This document shows, piece after piece, positions 1 through 10,460 of a stretch of 64,000 nt of DNA. Numbering within the stretch: the first letter of the stretch is position 1; the number at the start of each line of letters is the position of its first letter. Both the position numbers and the translations under genes were made by a program. The notes beneath the pieces are model-generated. The model was given only the letters and a program-made list of their open reading frames with translations. It was not told the origin of the DNA and did no database searches. The DNA is taken from assembly GCF_000699445.3 (NCBI RefSeq), contig NC_067195.1, forward strand, positions 65,468,591-65,532,590. The letters are read 5' to 3'. The stretch is from Schistosoma haematobium. Its lineage: Eukaryota > Platyhelminthes > Trematoda > Strigeidida > Schistosomatidae.

Positions 1-125
1 TTGAAAACATTTGGTGACAATGTTCAATCTACTGCTTTGCAATCTAAATGATCAGGCTAAAATATAACACTTTACCAGAACATTTTTTTTATCATAGAAG
101 AGTATTATGATATATTCATAATGAC

Positions 126-310
126 TTGGTCCACCAGGGTGCTTGGTACCTGTGTGGTTGCACCACAGGATTGAGCTGTACTATTCAGATTATAGCGTTG
201 AAGCCTATATGGTGTCTGGTTCTCCTGTTAAACGGGGTTGAGCTGTACTGTTTGGGTTGTCATGTGAAAGTACGGATGGTGTCTGGTTCTCCTGAAAACC
301 CATGTAAAAT
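126..310 (+). repeat. Imperfect tandem duplication, 67-bp period
   Basis: ggtgtctggttctcctg occurs at 211-227 and 278-294, and gagctgtactgt/at-type blocks precede both. Two units only. The 76-codon frame over it is not supported as a gene. Confidence 0.55.
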
Positions 311-697
311 AACCTTGGCCCACAAGAGTATATTATATAACTATAACTCATTATGACTGCTAGCGATTATTTTGTTTCAAGTATTGTGGGAACATTTTAC
401 TTTAAGTGTTTATTTAATTTATAATCATAAACCTTTCAGTGATTTACATGTTTTGTGCTGAGATATTTGTATCACACTAAGCATAAAATATTAAATGACG
501 AGATTGTAATGAATCCTTCCGTCTATAACTGACAATTCTAGTCAGTCATCATTCAATACAAATCTTAACGTGTCGAAATTTACACTGAAAAAAATACGGA
601 AAGAAGTGAGTTTGATAAAGTTTTGATCAAACTGCAATTTATAATTTTATACTAAGTTTAAAACACAGTTTAATTTAACTTTATTTTATGTAAATAA

Positions 698-1092
698 AGG
701 TGGCCTGGTTCAATATCTGAGCTACCTGTTCCTGTCATCTAGATATTTCAACAAGTTATATGTCTTTTCTTTGTTTCAACAGATCATTATATCAATTAAT
801 TGCACAACCTATTCAGGTGAGTTTGTGAAACGTTCATGACATTTCGCTGTACAAGTTAGGAAAGAGTACAATCAGAGACATTATGGTTGCTGGCGATATG
901 TATCTAAAAAAATGTACAATATTCAGATGTTGACTCCTGAACTGTTAACATCTAATTGTCGATCACTCAATATTTATCGTCAGGATCAATCAGCAAATAA
1001 GAAAAATGGAAACTTGTTGAAATACTTTATGCTGAGAATCCTATATTGCACCAAAAATATAGTATTGAAGAAAGCTGATAATAATAAAGAAA
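698..1092 (+). repeat. Dispersed repeat D, copy 1
   Basis: It aligns with 25790-26180 over about 390 bp: caatatttatcgtcaggatc, ggaaacttgttgaaatactt, accaaaaatata. Both copies end in an (aat/aaat)-rich run, which suggests a retrotransposed 3' end. The 75-codon frame at 912-1139 lies in it and is not supported as a gene, because copy 2 has stops. Confidence 0.75.
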
Positions 1093-1391
1093 TTCATAGT
1101 AATATAATCAAATCATTACACTTAAAAAGTATGTTATAAAGCATTATGTAGACTATTTCACTTGTTAATTTCAAAAAGCTATCTGGATCCATTGTTATGT
1201 ATGAGATATATTCAGTCACCTTCAATGAGTATATAAATCTTAGTATTTTTCTACATAATGTCATACAGTTGGCATTAGTTGAAAAAAAAAAATCAATTTA
1301 TTAAAAGTTGTCAAATAACGCTTCAGTGAATCAGTTATCTAAAAAAGTATTTAGATCATGGTGACTGACTTATTCGATGTTATTACAATGT

Positions 1392-1873
1392 TGTAGTGTC
1401 GGCCACTATGTCAAACTCATATAACTTATTTTAGTTTCTGGACAGGCCAATCTGTTCATTCTTCCTGAGTCACGTTTTGACCTTGTTAATTATTCACTTA
1501 TCAACCCTGACTTTTTATATGAACTTATGTGTGTGTAAATCTTATCCCACTCATCACACGTCTGTAGCTTATTTTTGTGTGACTACAATTATCGATCAGT
1601 GCTTGGCTAAATGGAGTTGGCTCACACGCCTTCTCCACTGCGCGTCCTTTCGTTTCGCTTCGCTGTCTCATCTTGGCTTCAGTCGCTGTGATTCTTTGAT
1701 TGTTTGTTCCGATCAACGAGTGTAAAAATATACCTATTCGAAATACTTGACTAATTTAATTCCGTTATTCAACAACACGATTTAAGTCGATCATTATATA
1801 TGAGGATAGCCAGGATGTGTATTTTGACAACAATCAATCATACGATCCAATTGTAGTTAAATAGGGGGCCACA
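1392..1873 (+). mobile_element. Probable solo LTR (family shared with 52912-53431)
   Basis: It begins tgtagtgtcggccactatgt and ends near gggggccaca. It matches the reverse complement of 52912-53431 along most of its length (for example gcttggctaaatggagttgg, and taatttaattccgttatt). No internal retrovirus-like genes are seen beside it and no clear target duplication was found. Confidence 0.6.
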
Positions 1874-2530
1874 AAAGTGTTATAAGTTTTGCTGTCAATA
1901 AAAATCAATAATAAATGCGTTAAGGGTTACTTGGTGTTCCATCCTTTTTACTTTTCAACGTCAATCCAGACATATGATATCTCATTCGAAAATTGTACGT
2001 TGTATAATTAATTCAATTATACAAACTGTTAATATCATCATGACTGAAAAACAATATTTCAATTTCAGTTTTATAGGGAAATATGCATCAATTTCTATCA
2101 CTTATAAAATGTGAAATACAACAGAGATCACTGATGTATCTGAAGTAGAGGAATTTTCATAATGCACTTTTACTCTCAATTAATGTACTTTTATATATTT
2201 CAAGTAGGTAAATGTCAAGCAGTAATCGTTTTCAACTCAAAATATTTTAAATACAAATAGTGATTACCTTTCTTAAAATTTGGTCTAAGTGTATATAAAT
2301 TATGGTTTATATTATTAACTAAATATAGGCCAAATTAAACTAAATCTTCAAGGTTAACTACATTTTACAAAAACACTTGAAGATAACTTGATCGAAAACT
2401 TCATTGACATTGTAAACAAAAAAATGAAGATGAAGGAATATATTCACAATTACTATTTCACTAATAATAAAATACCCTTGAATAAACGTGGATTACATTT
2501 CAATGTCAATGTATATAGAATAGTTAGTGA

Positions 2531-2755
2531 TTAAGAACGTGGTCTAGTGGTTAAGTGCTCGCGCGCGAAACCAGTAGGTCCTGGGTTCGAGTTTCTCAGG
2601 GGGCAAGGCCGTGGATGAGCACTGCTGAGGAGTCCCACAATGGGACGAAACGGCCGCCCAGTGCTTTCAGGTTTTCCATAGTGGTCTAGCTTCAACTGAC
2701 TCATGATTTAAGGATTGAGATTGCTAGAATCGCCACAAAAACCCATCTGAGATTA
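2531..2755 (+). mobile_element. SINE-B copy with mutated hammerhead
   Basis: The tRNA-like head has an A-box-like ggtctagtggttaag and a B box gggttcgagtt. The hammerhead motif at 2619-2664 keeps CTGAGGA, an extended stem II and GAAA, but the cleavage triplet is GCC instead of GTC, which breaks the A15.1-U16.1 pair. The typical tail (tccatagtggtctagcttca, then cacaaaaacccatctga) follows. Confidence 0.8.
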
Positions 2756-2759
2756 AGAA

Positions 2760-4003
2760 CGTGTTGCTGAAAATTACTCTACAAAAAATGTTGAAGTGAG
2801 ATAGATCATTAGTTTGTTTATTCAAGGTCTTTTATTATTGAAATATAGGTACCATAATACTAAATGGAGCTGGGTTTTTTATAATGAAGGTAATAGTATG
2901 TCATAAATCATTTGATCAGTTTATTTATAATTATGCTAAAAAACCATAAAACCACTGAGATTATTCAATAAAGTTCTGAGGCAAAATCAGTTGACAAATT
3001 CAGGGTAAAGATGGTTAGTTAAATAGTACTTCAAACATAACCTCATTTTTGAATGAGAAATTGTCAACAATAAAAACGTTTTAGATACCTAAATGGTCTT
3101 CCTCAAATGAAATACACTGACTTCGTTTAAGAGATGAAATTAAGTGTATCTCCTACAATGTCAGTCAACTGAACTAGATCACCATGTGAAGTATTATTGA
3201 TACGTTTTGTAAGATGGAGCTTAGATTCGATCGTTGTGAAATGCGGGAGCACCTTAAGATATGTAGCTTCCACTTCATAAGCTTGATAAAGGAATATAAC
3301 GGGGCAATTGGAAAGAAACACATGTGCAATTAAAGAGGGAACGAATTGAGCGAATAAATTTCTTTTCAATTAATTTTTTCATCATGGCTCGACAATAATT
3401 GAAAAGAAATTTCTCCGCTCAATTCGTTCCTTTATTTACCAAATGACAAAATGGGAATTTTCACCACATGTGCAATTATTTTATTTGGGATTCCATATTG
3501 AAAGAAGAGCAGGAAATGTATTCCTATTATGCTTGGTAAAAACTTTGCATCACAAGGAGTAGGCGTATTTTTATGATTTGGCTTTTCCATCATATCAATT
3601 TTACTGTATGATTGCGGAAACGTCCTATTATTATCAATCCGAGACAATTTAAGCTCGAAATATAGGTGCCTTATACAAACCAATCTTAATTAAAACGATA
3701 TTTAACATGGCCTCTTGTATTTCAAGGGATACATAAAAGTCAGCCGATTGATTCAGACAGTATCAGAAGTATAAGATAATCCCATCAACTCCCAGTCCCT
3801 ATTTGTGTTATAAAGTACTTTCCACGCTCTAGATTCAAATGTTATCTATCAAAAAATCAAGTTTGTAGAATGGAAATGCGTTTTACTTCAGCTTCTATTT
3901 TATCAAAGTTAACATCATTACTCTTCACTTCTCAATAAACTGATGAGTAAAGCTCAAAAACGAACTAAGAAATTTTTATATTTGGTAAGCATTGTGAAAG
4001 AGG
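2760..4003. other. No gene recognised
   Basis: AT-rich sequence with the inverted repeat at 3332-3436. Short frames on both strands have no family features. Confidence 0.5.
3332..3436. repeat. Short inverted repeat (~41-bp arms)
   Basis: Arms 3332-3372 and 3396-3436 are imperfect reverse complements (gaacgaattgagcg / cgctcaattcgttc) around a 23-base spacer. A second pair of acatgtgcaatt motifs lies outside it (3320 and 3467) in the same, not inverted, order. No family was recognised. Confidence 0.7.
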
Positions 4004-4785
4004 GGCGAGACTCTAATTTATGGACGAGACAATCAGAGGCGGTTTTAGAGATTCCAAGGTTACGGCATCAACTTCAGTGCTTAGTGCTAACGTACGATCA
4101 GTTCACAGGGAATTTTGTACAAAACGTGATAATTGAACGGCCATAACAAATAAAACGGCGGGACTATAATCTGTGGACGAATCAATCAGGTATAAGGTAA
4201 TAGATCTCGGATTTTAACGCGAAATCCTTCCATCCATTTGCCTAAATAAATTTCTCGCATTATGGCTGATGTCAGTTCGTGATGAAAACCCCATACATAA
4301 TTCCTAACTAAGGCAAATTACGACAATTGTTGCGAACTGGATAATAAAGTCACCAGTAACACTGACTGCAGTCAGGTACTACAATATATACGGATGTTTG
4401 GAGAGCGTATGGACGCCTACATAGGCTTAGTTATGTACATCGTGTCGTTATCCACAAGTAGCACTTTGTGCATTCAACAACCGGAGTGCACATAAACAAT
4501 ATTGAAGCTATGTGGTCGAGGCTGAAAGGGTTTTTGAGACTTTATCATAGCTACAGAGGCCGACTATTCTGTAGCCGTATGGATGATTTCCTCTACTGCA
4601 TGCATTACGATTTTAGAACCTGTGAACCTCTCCTAACCTTGACAAGTTTTTGAACCAAGTATAAGAAATGTATCCACTTTATTTCCTTTGTTTTGTATAC
4701 CATATTTTTACTCTGTACTGACAGTTTTATGATTGGCTAATGTTTCTCAATGTCACTTAAGGGTCGTCCGTAAATCAGTCTCGCC
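4004..4785 (+). mobile_element. Merlin-superfamily DNA transposon, decayed copy
   Basis: The ends are inverted: GGCGAGACTCTAATTTATGG at the left, and its complement in diverged form ending TCTCGCC at the right. Flanking 8-mers gaaagagg and gaaaaagg differ by one base, fitting the 8-bp duplications known for Merlin. The interior carries the end of an IS1016/IS1595-like DDE transposase: a TDVWRAY segment (the second catalytic Asp, ~4392-4412), YVHRVVIH, then TTGVHINNIEAMWSRLK with the third catalytic position, then a C-terminus related to MDDFLYCMHYDFRTCEPL. A stop at 4459-4461 interrupts it. A second end-like sequence (GGCGGGACTATAATCTGTGG) at 4156 suggests a nested copy. Confidence 0.8.
4468..4653 (+). 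pseudogene. Merlin transposase C-terminal remnant
   Basis: The open segment after the internal stop encodes the last part of the DDE transposase: TGVHINNIEAMWSRLKGF, then RLFCSRMDDFLYCMHYDF. Relative to the copy at 12144 a base is missing after 'ACCTCTC', so the C-terminus is frameshifted and ends early (LLTLTSF). It is non-functional because the catalytic core upstream is missing or broken. Confidence 0.75.
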
Positions 4786-5274
4786 GAAAAAGGTATATAT
4801 ATCTACTTCGACTTCGTTATCAAAAGTTTTAAAATATTTATAACGTCAATAAACACTTCTTTCTGTAAGAACTCAGGTTTCCATAAGATGTGGGTATATT
4901 TTGAAATCAAAATATTTTGTGAACCACCGTACACCCGAAATACCATGATATATATTGAAAATTCTAGACTATATTTGACTTATTCACTTCCGTTGTTTTT
5001 AAAGGGAATTAATGCCTAACACTAACTCCCAAAGGTTGGATAAATAATTTGATATAGGATTTAATGTAAAGCTTGAACATTATTACTAATGAGGTTAGAT
5101 TTTTCCTGTTTCTAAATATCATATTATTGTCATGCATCCTATGTTTTCATTTAGGACTGTATAAAATTATTCCACTCGATGTGTTTACTTTTGATTGCAA
5201 ATTGATTGTTGTAAAATCTAGGCACAAGTTAATAGGGTATGTTAATTCATGCTTACATCTCATCAAACTTCTTA

Positions 5275-5277
<3 letters not shown>

Positions 5278-5306
<29 letters not shown>
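5278..5306. repeat. (AT)n microsatellite
   Basis: About 14 uninterrupted AT units. Similar but shorter runs at 32159-32183 and 39744-39760, and an (AAAT)n run at 36138-36156. Confidence 0.9.
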
Positions 5307-5308
<2 letters not shown>

Positions 5309-5935
5309 TTCTAGTATGGAACTCTTCAGACGTTTTGCAACCTTATTCCCACAAAAAATCGAGCCTAGAAAATTTGTGTTTCGAATAGGCCACCCTAACT
5401 CTGGATGGTTGATCGCGTATGGAGTACTTCATATATCTAAATTCAATAAATGCACAATATTCGCAGCCTAAGAGTCGAAGTTTTGATTCGTGCTAAAATT
5501 GTGGATGTATACTGTTGTATAGTTCCATAATAAACCAAAATGTCTATCCAGAGATTCCTAGTTCTCTCTGGGTTTTCGATTAAGCTCTGTCCGTGATGTG
5601 ATTTACAAAATTTAACAGTCTTTGCAAACGACTCAAAAGTTAGATTGATAACTTGTTCTGTTTTAATAATTTTTAGCCAACATTCTGATTTATCCGTATT
5701 TTTTAAAATGTTGAAGTGGGCAGTTAACTAGTTTGTGCAAGAAAAAAAACTTTGTAGCGAAACCTTCATCACTGTTCTTACTACCTATTAACTTCGTGTA
5801 AAACTACATATCCAGCGAGGAAAATTGCACTCTCTATTACACAAACAAGCAATCAGTTGAATGCTTTTTAGACGGTTTACTGTAGAATAAAAAAACGAAA
5901 GATTCTAACAAACTTTGTAGTTTAGTGAGTCAAAA

Positions 5936-6345
5936 TTACGCCCATCATGCCTTATGGAGGAGCATAAGTCGCTCACCATCACTCTCCATACAAACTTATC
6001 CTGGAAATCCTTTTCAGTTATTTACAGTTTTTATTCCCGACTTATTGTGTTTTTTGGCCTTCCACTTATTCGTTTACCTTCAGCATTCCAAGTTAAGGCC
6101 TGCCTCGTGATGCATTTTGATGATTTCCATAATTCATTTCCTATGCTATCTTTTCCTAATTTCCTCCTCAGATGGATGCTGTTTTGTTCTATTTCACAGT
6201 AGGCTGTTACTGATGTTATCGGGTCAACAGACATTGAATATCTTACGCAGACAATTGTTTATAAACACGTACTTTTTTGATGATGGTTGTGGTAGTTCTT
6301 GAAGTTTCAGTTCCGTACAGTAGAACTGTCTTGTTGTCACTTATT
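5936..6345 (-). mobile_element. RTE-clade retrotransposon 3' fragment
   Basis: On minus, in shifting frames: KTVLLYGTETSRTTTTIIKK, then [19 protein letters not shown] and [10 protein letters not shown], which is the conserved C-terminal region after the reverse transcriptase in this family. The 3' end near 5936 matches the 'cttatgctcc' end of other copies. Several frameshifts. Confidence 0.72.
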
Positions 6346-6639
6346 TTGGCTATAGGAACCCTAGAATTTGTGTAGCTTATATATATATATATAGCCTACC
6401 GTGTTGAAATGTCCATCCATTATTTCACCTGCAACTGACCTACAATTCAACATCTAGTTTAATCATGACTAAATAAGAAAGATTAGTTCAGCGAAGAGAT
6501 ATCTTTTCGGTGAATTCATTTTTAAAGCTGTACAATCGCAAATATATAATAATACTGATGATAAAATTTCTGTTAGACATGATGACAGTGAGGTTAAATA
6601 AACAAAAGTATTAAAAAGGTTTTTTAAAACAATTTACCT

Positions 6640-6908
6640 GCTCATTTGGAGCTAGGTATATAGGTCGTTTGATGCGTACTTTATCCAAAAGACTTCAAGT
6701 ACATTATCTGGCGTGGCTCAAAAGAAGAGGCAATGGCTCAATGAGCATTTCAATAATCGAACACCTTGTGAACACAGATCACTCAATCAAGACAGACTCT
6801 GCATTCAAAGTCATCTACAAGGTAAGTAGAAGTCTTCCAAAGACAATAAAACTGCATCTTTTTTCCATTGCTCAAGCATTAGCCATACATCTGGATAAAC
6901 CAGATTGA
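6640..6908 (+). mobile_element. Penelope-like element fragment (GIY-YIG endonuclease region)
   Basis: ARYIGRLMRTLSKRLQVHYL resembles the YIG half of a GIY-YIG nuclease; then GNGSMSISIIEHLVNTDHSI, FKVIYKVSRSLPKTIKLHL and AQALAIHLDKPD, stop. This order (YIG motif, H-L-x-x-x-x-H, terminal helix with I-x-L-x-K-P) is as in Penelope-like C-termini. Only the end of the protein is present. Family assignment is by pattern, not by search. Confidence 0.6.
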
Positions 6909-7812
6909 TACAACTTCTTCTTCTACCATGGTCTTAATGTCTTATAATTTTTCTTTTCTTATTTTCTCTTTCTTTATACTCTTCTTCCTATACAGCCATC
7001 TGCTTCACCTTCCATTTCGGTTTCTACGATACTCCTGATTACATTCAATCTCAATTTCAACATTTTATCTTATCATGCTGAGCCGTTCTTTCCCAATGAT
7101 AATTTACCTATTTATCATTTGATAAATACATAAACCATTAACAATCACAAATGAATATTAAGTTTTCCTTGTTTAAAAATTGTTCTAATACCTTTGTTTA
7201 TTAAACCTTACTGTCACCATATCTAAGAGAAATCTAATTATCAGTATTATTATCATCCTCTAAAAATAAGTATATCTAATTGTGATTGTACAACTTTGAA
7301 AATGAATTCTCCGAAAACAGAATTATTCTTTGAACTAATCTTACTTATTCAATATCATAATGGATCTATTCCGTTCACTAATCATGAATTAATCAAAACT
7401 ATTTCAATTAATTGACTTTAAAGAAGAAATAAGAATAAGAATGTGAATAGATACTCATTGTAACAAACATTAAATGACATATTGATATTCATTTACATTT
7501 TTTTTAAAATATTTATTTGTATATAATCAGCTTTATTCACAATAATATCTAGACAACCAGTATTTATGAAGGAAATAACAATAATTGGAAATTATATGTA
7601 TATCCTGCATTTTTATGAATGTAATATGGAAAATCATTTCTTCTAAAGAGTGATTCTATATGAAATAGTTTAAATATCATTTCAAGTACATACTAAGATC
7701 TTTAAAATGTGTTAAATGAATGTGTAATAAGAAAGTGAAATATTCAATTTATATATATTTCATATCATTAAGAATATTCTTTATAAACATTCAAATATTA
7801 CAAACTTATTAT
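6909..7812. other. No gene recognised; 3' flank of stomatin-like gene
   Basis: Very AT-rich. It would hold the remaining 3' UTR and terminator of the minus-strand gene. The first part (6909-7100) is pyrimidine-rich. Confidence 0.4.
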
Positions 7813-7818
7813 TTTATT
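7813..7818 (-). promoter_or_regulatory. Candidate polyadenylation signal of the stomatin-like gene
   Basis: The complement reads AATAAA five bases after the stop codon. That is very close for a 3' UTR, and AT-rich sequence downstream contains similar hexamers, so a later site may be the one used. Confidence 0.25.
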
Positions 7819-7822
7819 AATT

Positions 7823-8317
7823 TTAAACTGTATCACTATGTGTATCACCACTTTCATATGCCCAATTTGTGTCTTGATTATCTCGATTTATATGCGTTGA
7901 TTGAGGCCATGGTTGTTCAGCAATAAAATTTACAGAATGTAATAGATTTGTTGATTTATCCATTTTTATTATATTTTGATTACAAATAACATTTTTTGGA
8001 TTAATTATTGTATCACAATAATCATTTGAATTCATTTCAATTTCTTTAGTACTTGAAATTTTATTCATTGAATATTTTGTTTGTAATTTTTGATTATTTT
8101 TATTGAATAATTGTTGAAATGTTGACCCGGATATATTACCTATATTTTGCATTATATCTATTGGTACCGGGAAGAATATAGTTGATTTCTTTTCAGCTGA
8201 TATTGCACATAATGTTTGTAAATATCTTAATTGGAATGCCATTGGTGAAGTAGATATAACTTTTGCAGCTTCTTTTAATGATCTAGCTGCTTCTTGTTCT
8301 CCTTTAGCAGCAATCAC
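7823..8317 (-). CDS. Stomatin-like protein, coding exon 3 (oligomerisation helix and C-tail)
   Basis: The final coding exon, 164 codons plus TAA, follows a TTTTTAG acceptor in phase 0; its first codon is GTG (Val), not a start. It continues VIAAKGEQEAARSLKEAAKV, then SPMAFQLRYLQTL and STIFFPVPIDI, matching the stomatin C-terminal helix and the short hydrophobic stretch needed for oligomerisation and raft association in relatives. After that about 100 residues are low-complexity, Asn/Ile/Lys-rich and not conserved. The protein ends HSDTV, which fits a class III PDZ ligand pattern (acidic residue at -2, Val at 0); this is inference only. The joined protein is ~543 residues. Confidence 0.93.
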   Translation of the reverse strand: MIAAKGEQEAARSLKEAAKVISTSPMAFQLRYLQTLCAISAEKKSTIFFPVPIDIMQNIGNISGSTFQQLFNKNNQKLQTKYSMNKISSTKEIEMNSNDYCDTIINPKNVICNQNIIKMDKSTNLLHSVNFIAEQPWPQSTHINRDNQDTNWAYESGDTHSDTV

Positions 8318-8365
8318 CTAAAAATGTGTCAGATAAATTAAAGTTATGAAAATTAAAATTAACTA

Positions 8366-8800
8366 AGCTTCAACTGACTCATGATCTTAACCATTGAAAT
8401 TATTACAATCTCCACAAAAAACCCATCTGATATTAATCAACATATGCTCACTAGTGACTAGCTTCACGTGGTATATCCTGGAGTTCTAGTGAGAAGTAGT
8501 GATTAGTGGAGTTCAATCAGGTCTGTTGTGAGATAGTAACTCACTGAAGACAATGGTGGATATGTCGCTCAATTTCGTGGATTAGTTGAAGTTAGACATT
8601 AACACCGTTGGATGCCGGCTCAGTGGTCTAGTGGTTAAGTGCTCGAGCGCGAAACCAGTAGGTCCTGGGTTCGAGTTTCACAGGGGGCGAGGTCGTGGAT
8701 GCGCACTCCCATAATAGGACGAAACGGCCGTCCAATGCTTCCAGGTTTTCCATGGTGGTCTAGCTTCAACTGACTCATGATCTTGACCATTGAAATTAAG
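8366..8800 (+). mobile_element. SINE-B dimer, ~396-bp period, hammerhead deleted
   Basis: A SINE-B tail (agcttcaactgactcatgat) begins at 8366 and recurs at 8762, so the element is part of a ~400-bp repeating unit. Between them are a linker of about 170 bp (gtgactagcttcacg ... atttcgtggattagttgaag), the tRNA-like head at ~8615, and a ribozyme region where the CTGAGGA box is missing: gcgcactccc shows a deletion of about 10 bases. GAAA and GTC remain, so no self-cleavage is expected. Confidence 0.8.
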
Positions 8801-9106
8801 TAACTTATTCTTTAAATAGGCAATTTCATCAATATTGATGAAAGACATCAATTCGCTGTATATTTAATTCATTCTTGACTTGAATTCAGTCAACAATATG
8901 GAACTTGTCTTCAGTCATTCTCTATACAGTGATTAAGTATTCTCCGAAATGAAAATTGGTCTCAAGAATCTTTTATTGTATTTCAGGATACATTACATCC
9001 TCCTGAACGTATATGTTTTAACTAGTCTAGATTGTGGAGATTTTCAAACTTTTAATTTACGTTACGATTCGATATGAACCAGTCAATTATCATAATCCTG
9101 AAAGCC

Positions 9107-9240
9107 AACTCAGAGAAAGTCAAGTCCTTGCAATGAAGCCTATAGGTTCTGGATTAATGAACGAAAACAGTCGTAGAATCCTATACTAGGACAAAATAAC
9201 TGGTTACCATTTCCTGATTTCCAGCGATTGTTTGAAAGTC
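9107..9240 (+). mobile_element. Very decayed SINE-B relic
   Basis: Scattered similarity to SINE-B: tataggttctgga, then aatcctatactaggacaaaa where the hammerhead stem II and core would be, then a fragment resembling 'tccagg'. There is no box A or catalytic core. Confidence 0.35.
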
Positions 9241-10038
9241 CATATTGTAAACTTAAAAACCTTTCACTTTCATTTGCAAGGGATTGAGTTTTTTATATTT
9301 GATATCAAGGAGTGATCAGTCACTTTTTCCTATGCATCTCATGTGACAAAGTTTTGGATCAACATGCAAAAGTACGAAATCCTTAAACTAAACAAAATCA
9401 GTGTAACGATACAAATTTTCATCTGTCTGTGAATTTCAAAGCTTGAGACAGATAAATATATATGAATATGCTTGTGCTAAATACGTTACATATTTACAGT
9501 ATTGTAATTACTGAGGTACATTAGTGAAAAGAAGCAATTCACTTTTATTTTAAATACAGTATAATTTACAACTGAACTCTTGAGTGATTGAATTTGTGAA
9601 GTTTCAATTTAATCCAATTATCTCACAAAAAATTGTGAACAACTACACAGTTGATGGCAGATAATACTTTGATGAGAACCATGAGTCATCAAGCAGTCTA
9701 TAAGATTTTAAGGTGACCACTCTCACCTAGAAAAAGACAAGTTGAGTAAAGCAATATCATTTTCTTATTAATTTCTCGTCACTAATCCACATTAATACGT
9801 ATATTTTACATCAATAATAGTATAATCAAGACCTCTTTTCGTGACTTATATGGAACTTAGCATTATATTTTCACAGAACCATGACACGAAACTGACAGTG
9901 TCATTATGATTTATAGACGAATTAATCGGAATAAAGATAATAAGGATTGTATTTTGAGCAAAGTACGTTCATTCATATGGTTGAAATGCATTCTTGGAAC
10001 GTAACTGTTGTCTGGTCCTACTGAAAAACCTAACTTAG

Positions 10039-10460
10039 GTGGAGTATTGTTCTCTGAGCTGGATGGTTTGGTCGTGGAGCTTTTATCGTTCTTCTGAACG
10101 ACATCATCAGCACAAAACTTCAAGTAGAAGTGAAGTGTTCGAATTTCTCCATATGTGTTTCACAGCTTGTTCTGTGCACCTCGATGTTGATTGGTTCTTA
10201 TTGACCTTAAATTTGTCATTGTTTACTTCCTTCTTTTGGTTGAGCAAAGTAGAAGACAACCAAAAGAAAGAAGTAAACAATGACAAATTTAAGGTCAATA
10301 AGAACCAATCAACATCGAGGTGCACAGAACAAGCTGTGAAACACATATGGAGAAATTCGAACACTTCACTTCTACTTGAAGTTTGTGCTGATGATGTCGT
10401 TCAGAAGAACGATGAAAGCTCCACGACCAAACCATCCAGCTCAGAGAACAAAACTCCACC
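10039..10460. repeat. Long near-perfect palindrome (~204-bp arms, 14-bp spacer)
   Basis: Arm 10039-10242 is the reverse complement of 10257-10460 apart from a few single-base differences; the spacer is agcaaagtagaaga. Open frames on both strands (10107-10364 minus and 10039-10530 plus) run through it because the same sequence is read twice; one contains CADDVVQKNDESSTTKPSSS, which I do not recognise. To the left, 9898-9990 weakly resembles the Merlin interior at 4160-4240. It lies in intron 2, so the pre-mRNA could form a hairpin of about 200 bp. Confidence 0.9.

Noticed and set aside
5073..5471. 132-codon frame
   Set aside because: It crosses an (AT)n microsatellite and has no recognisable domain; no splice context.
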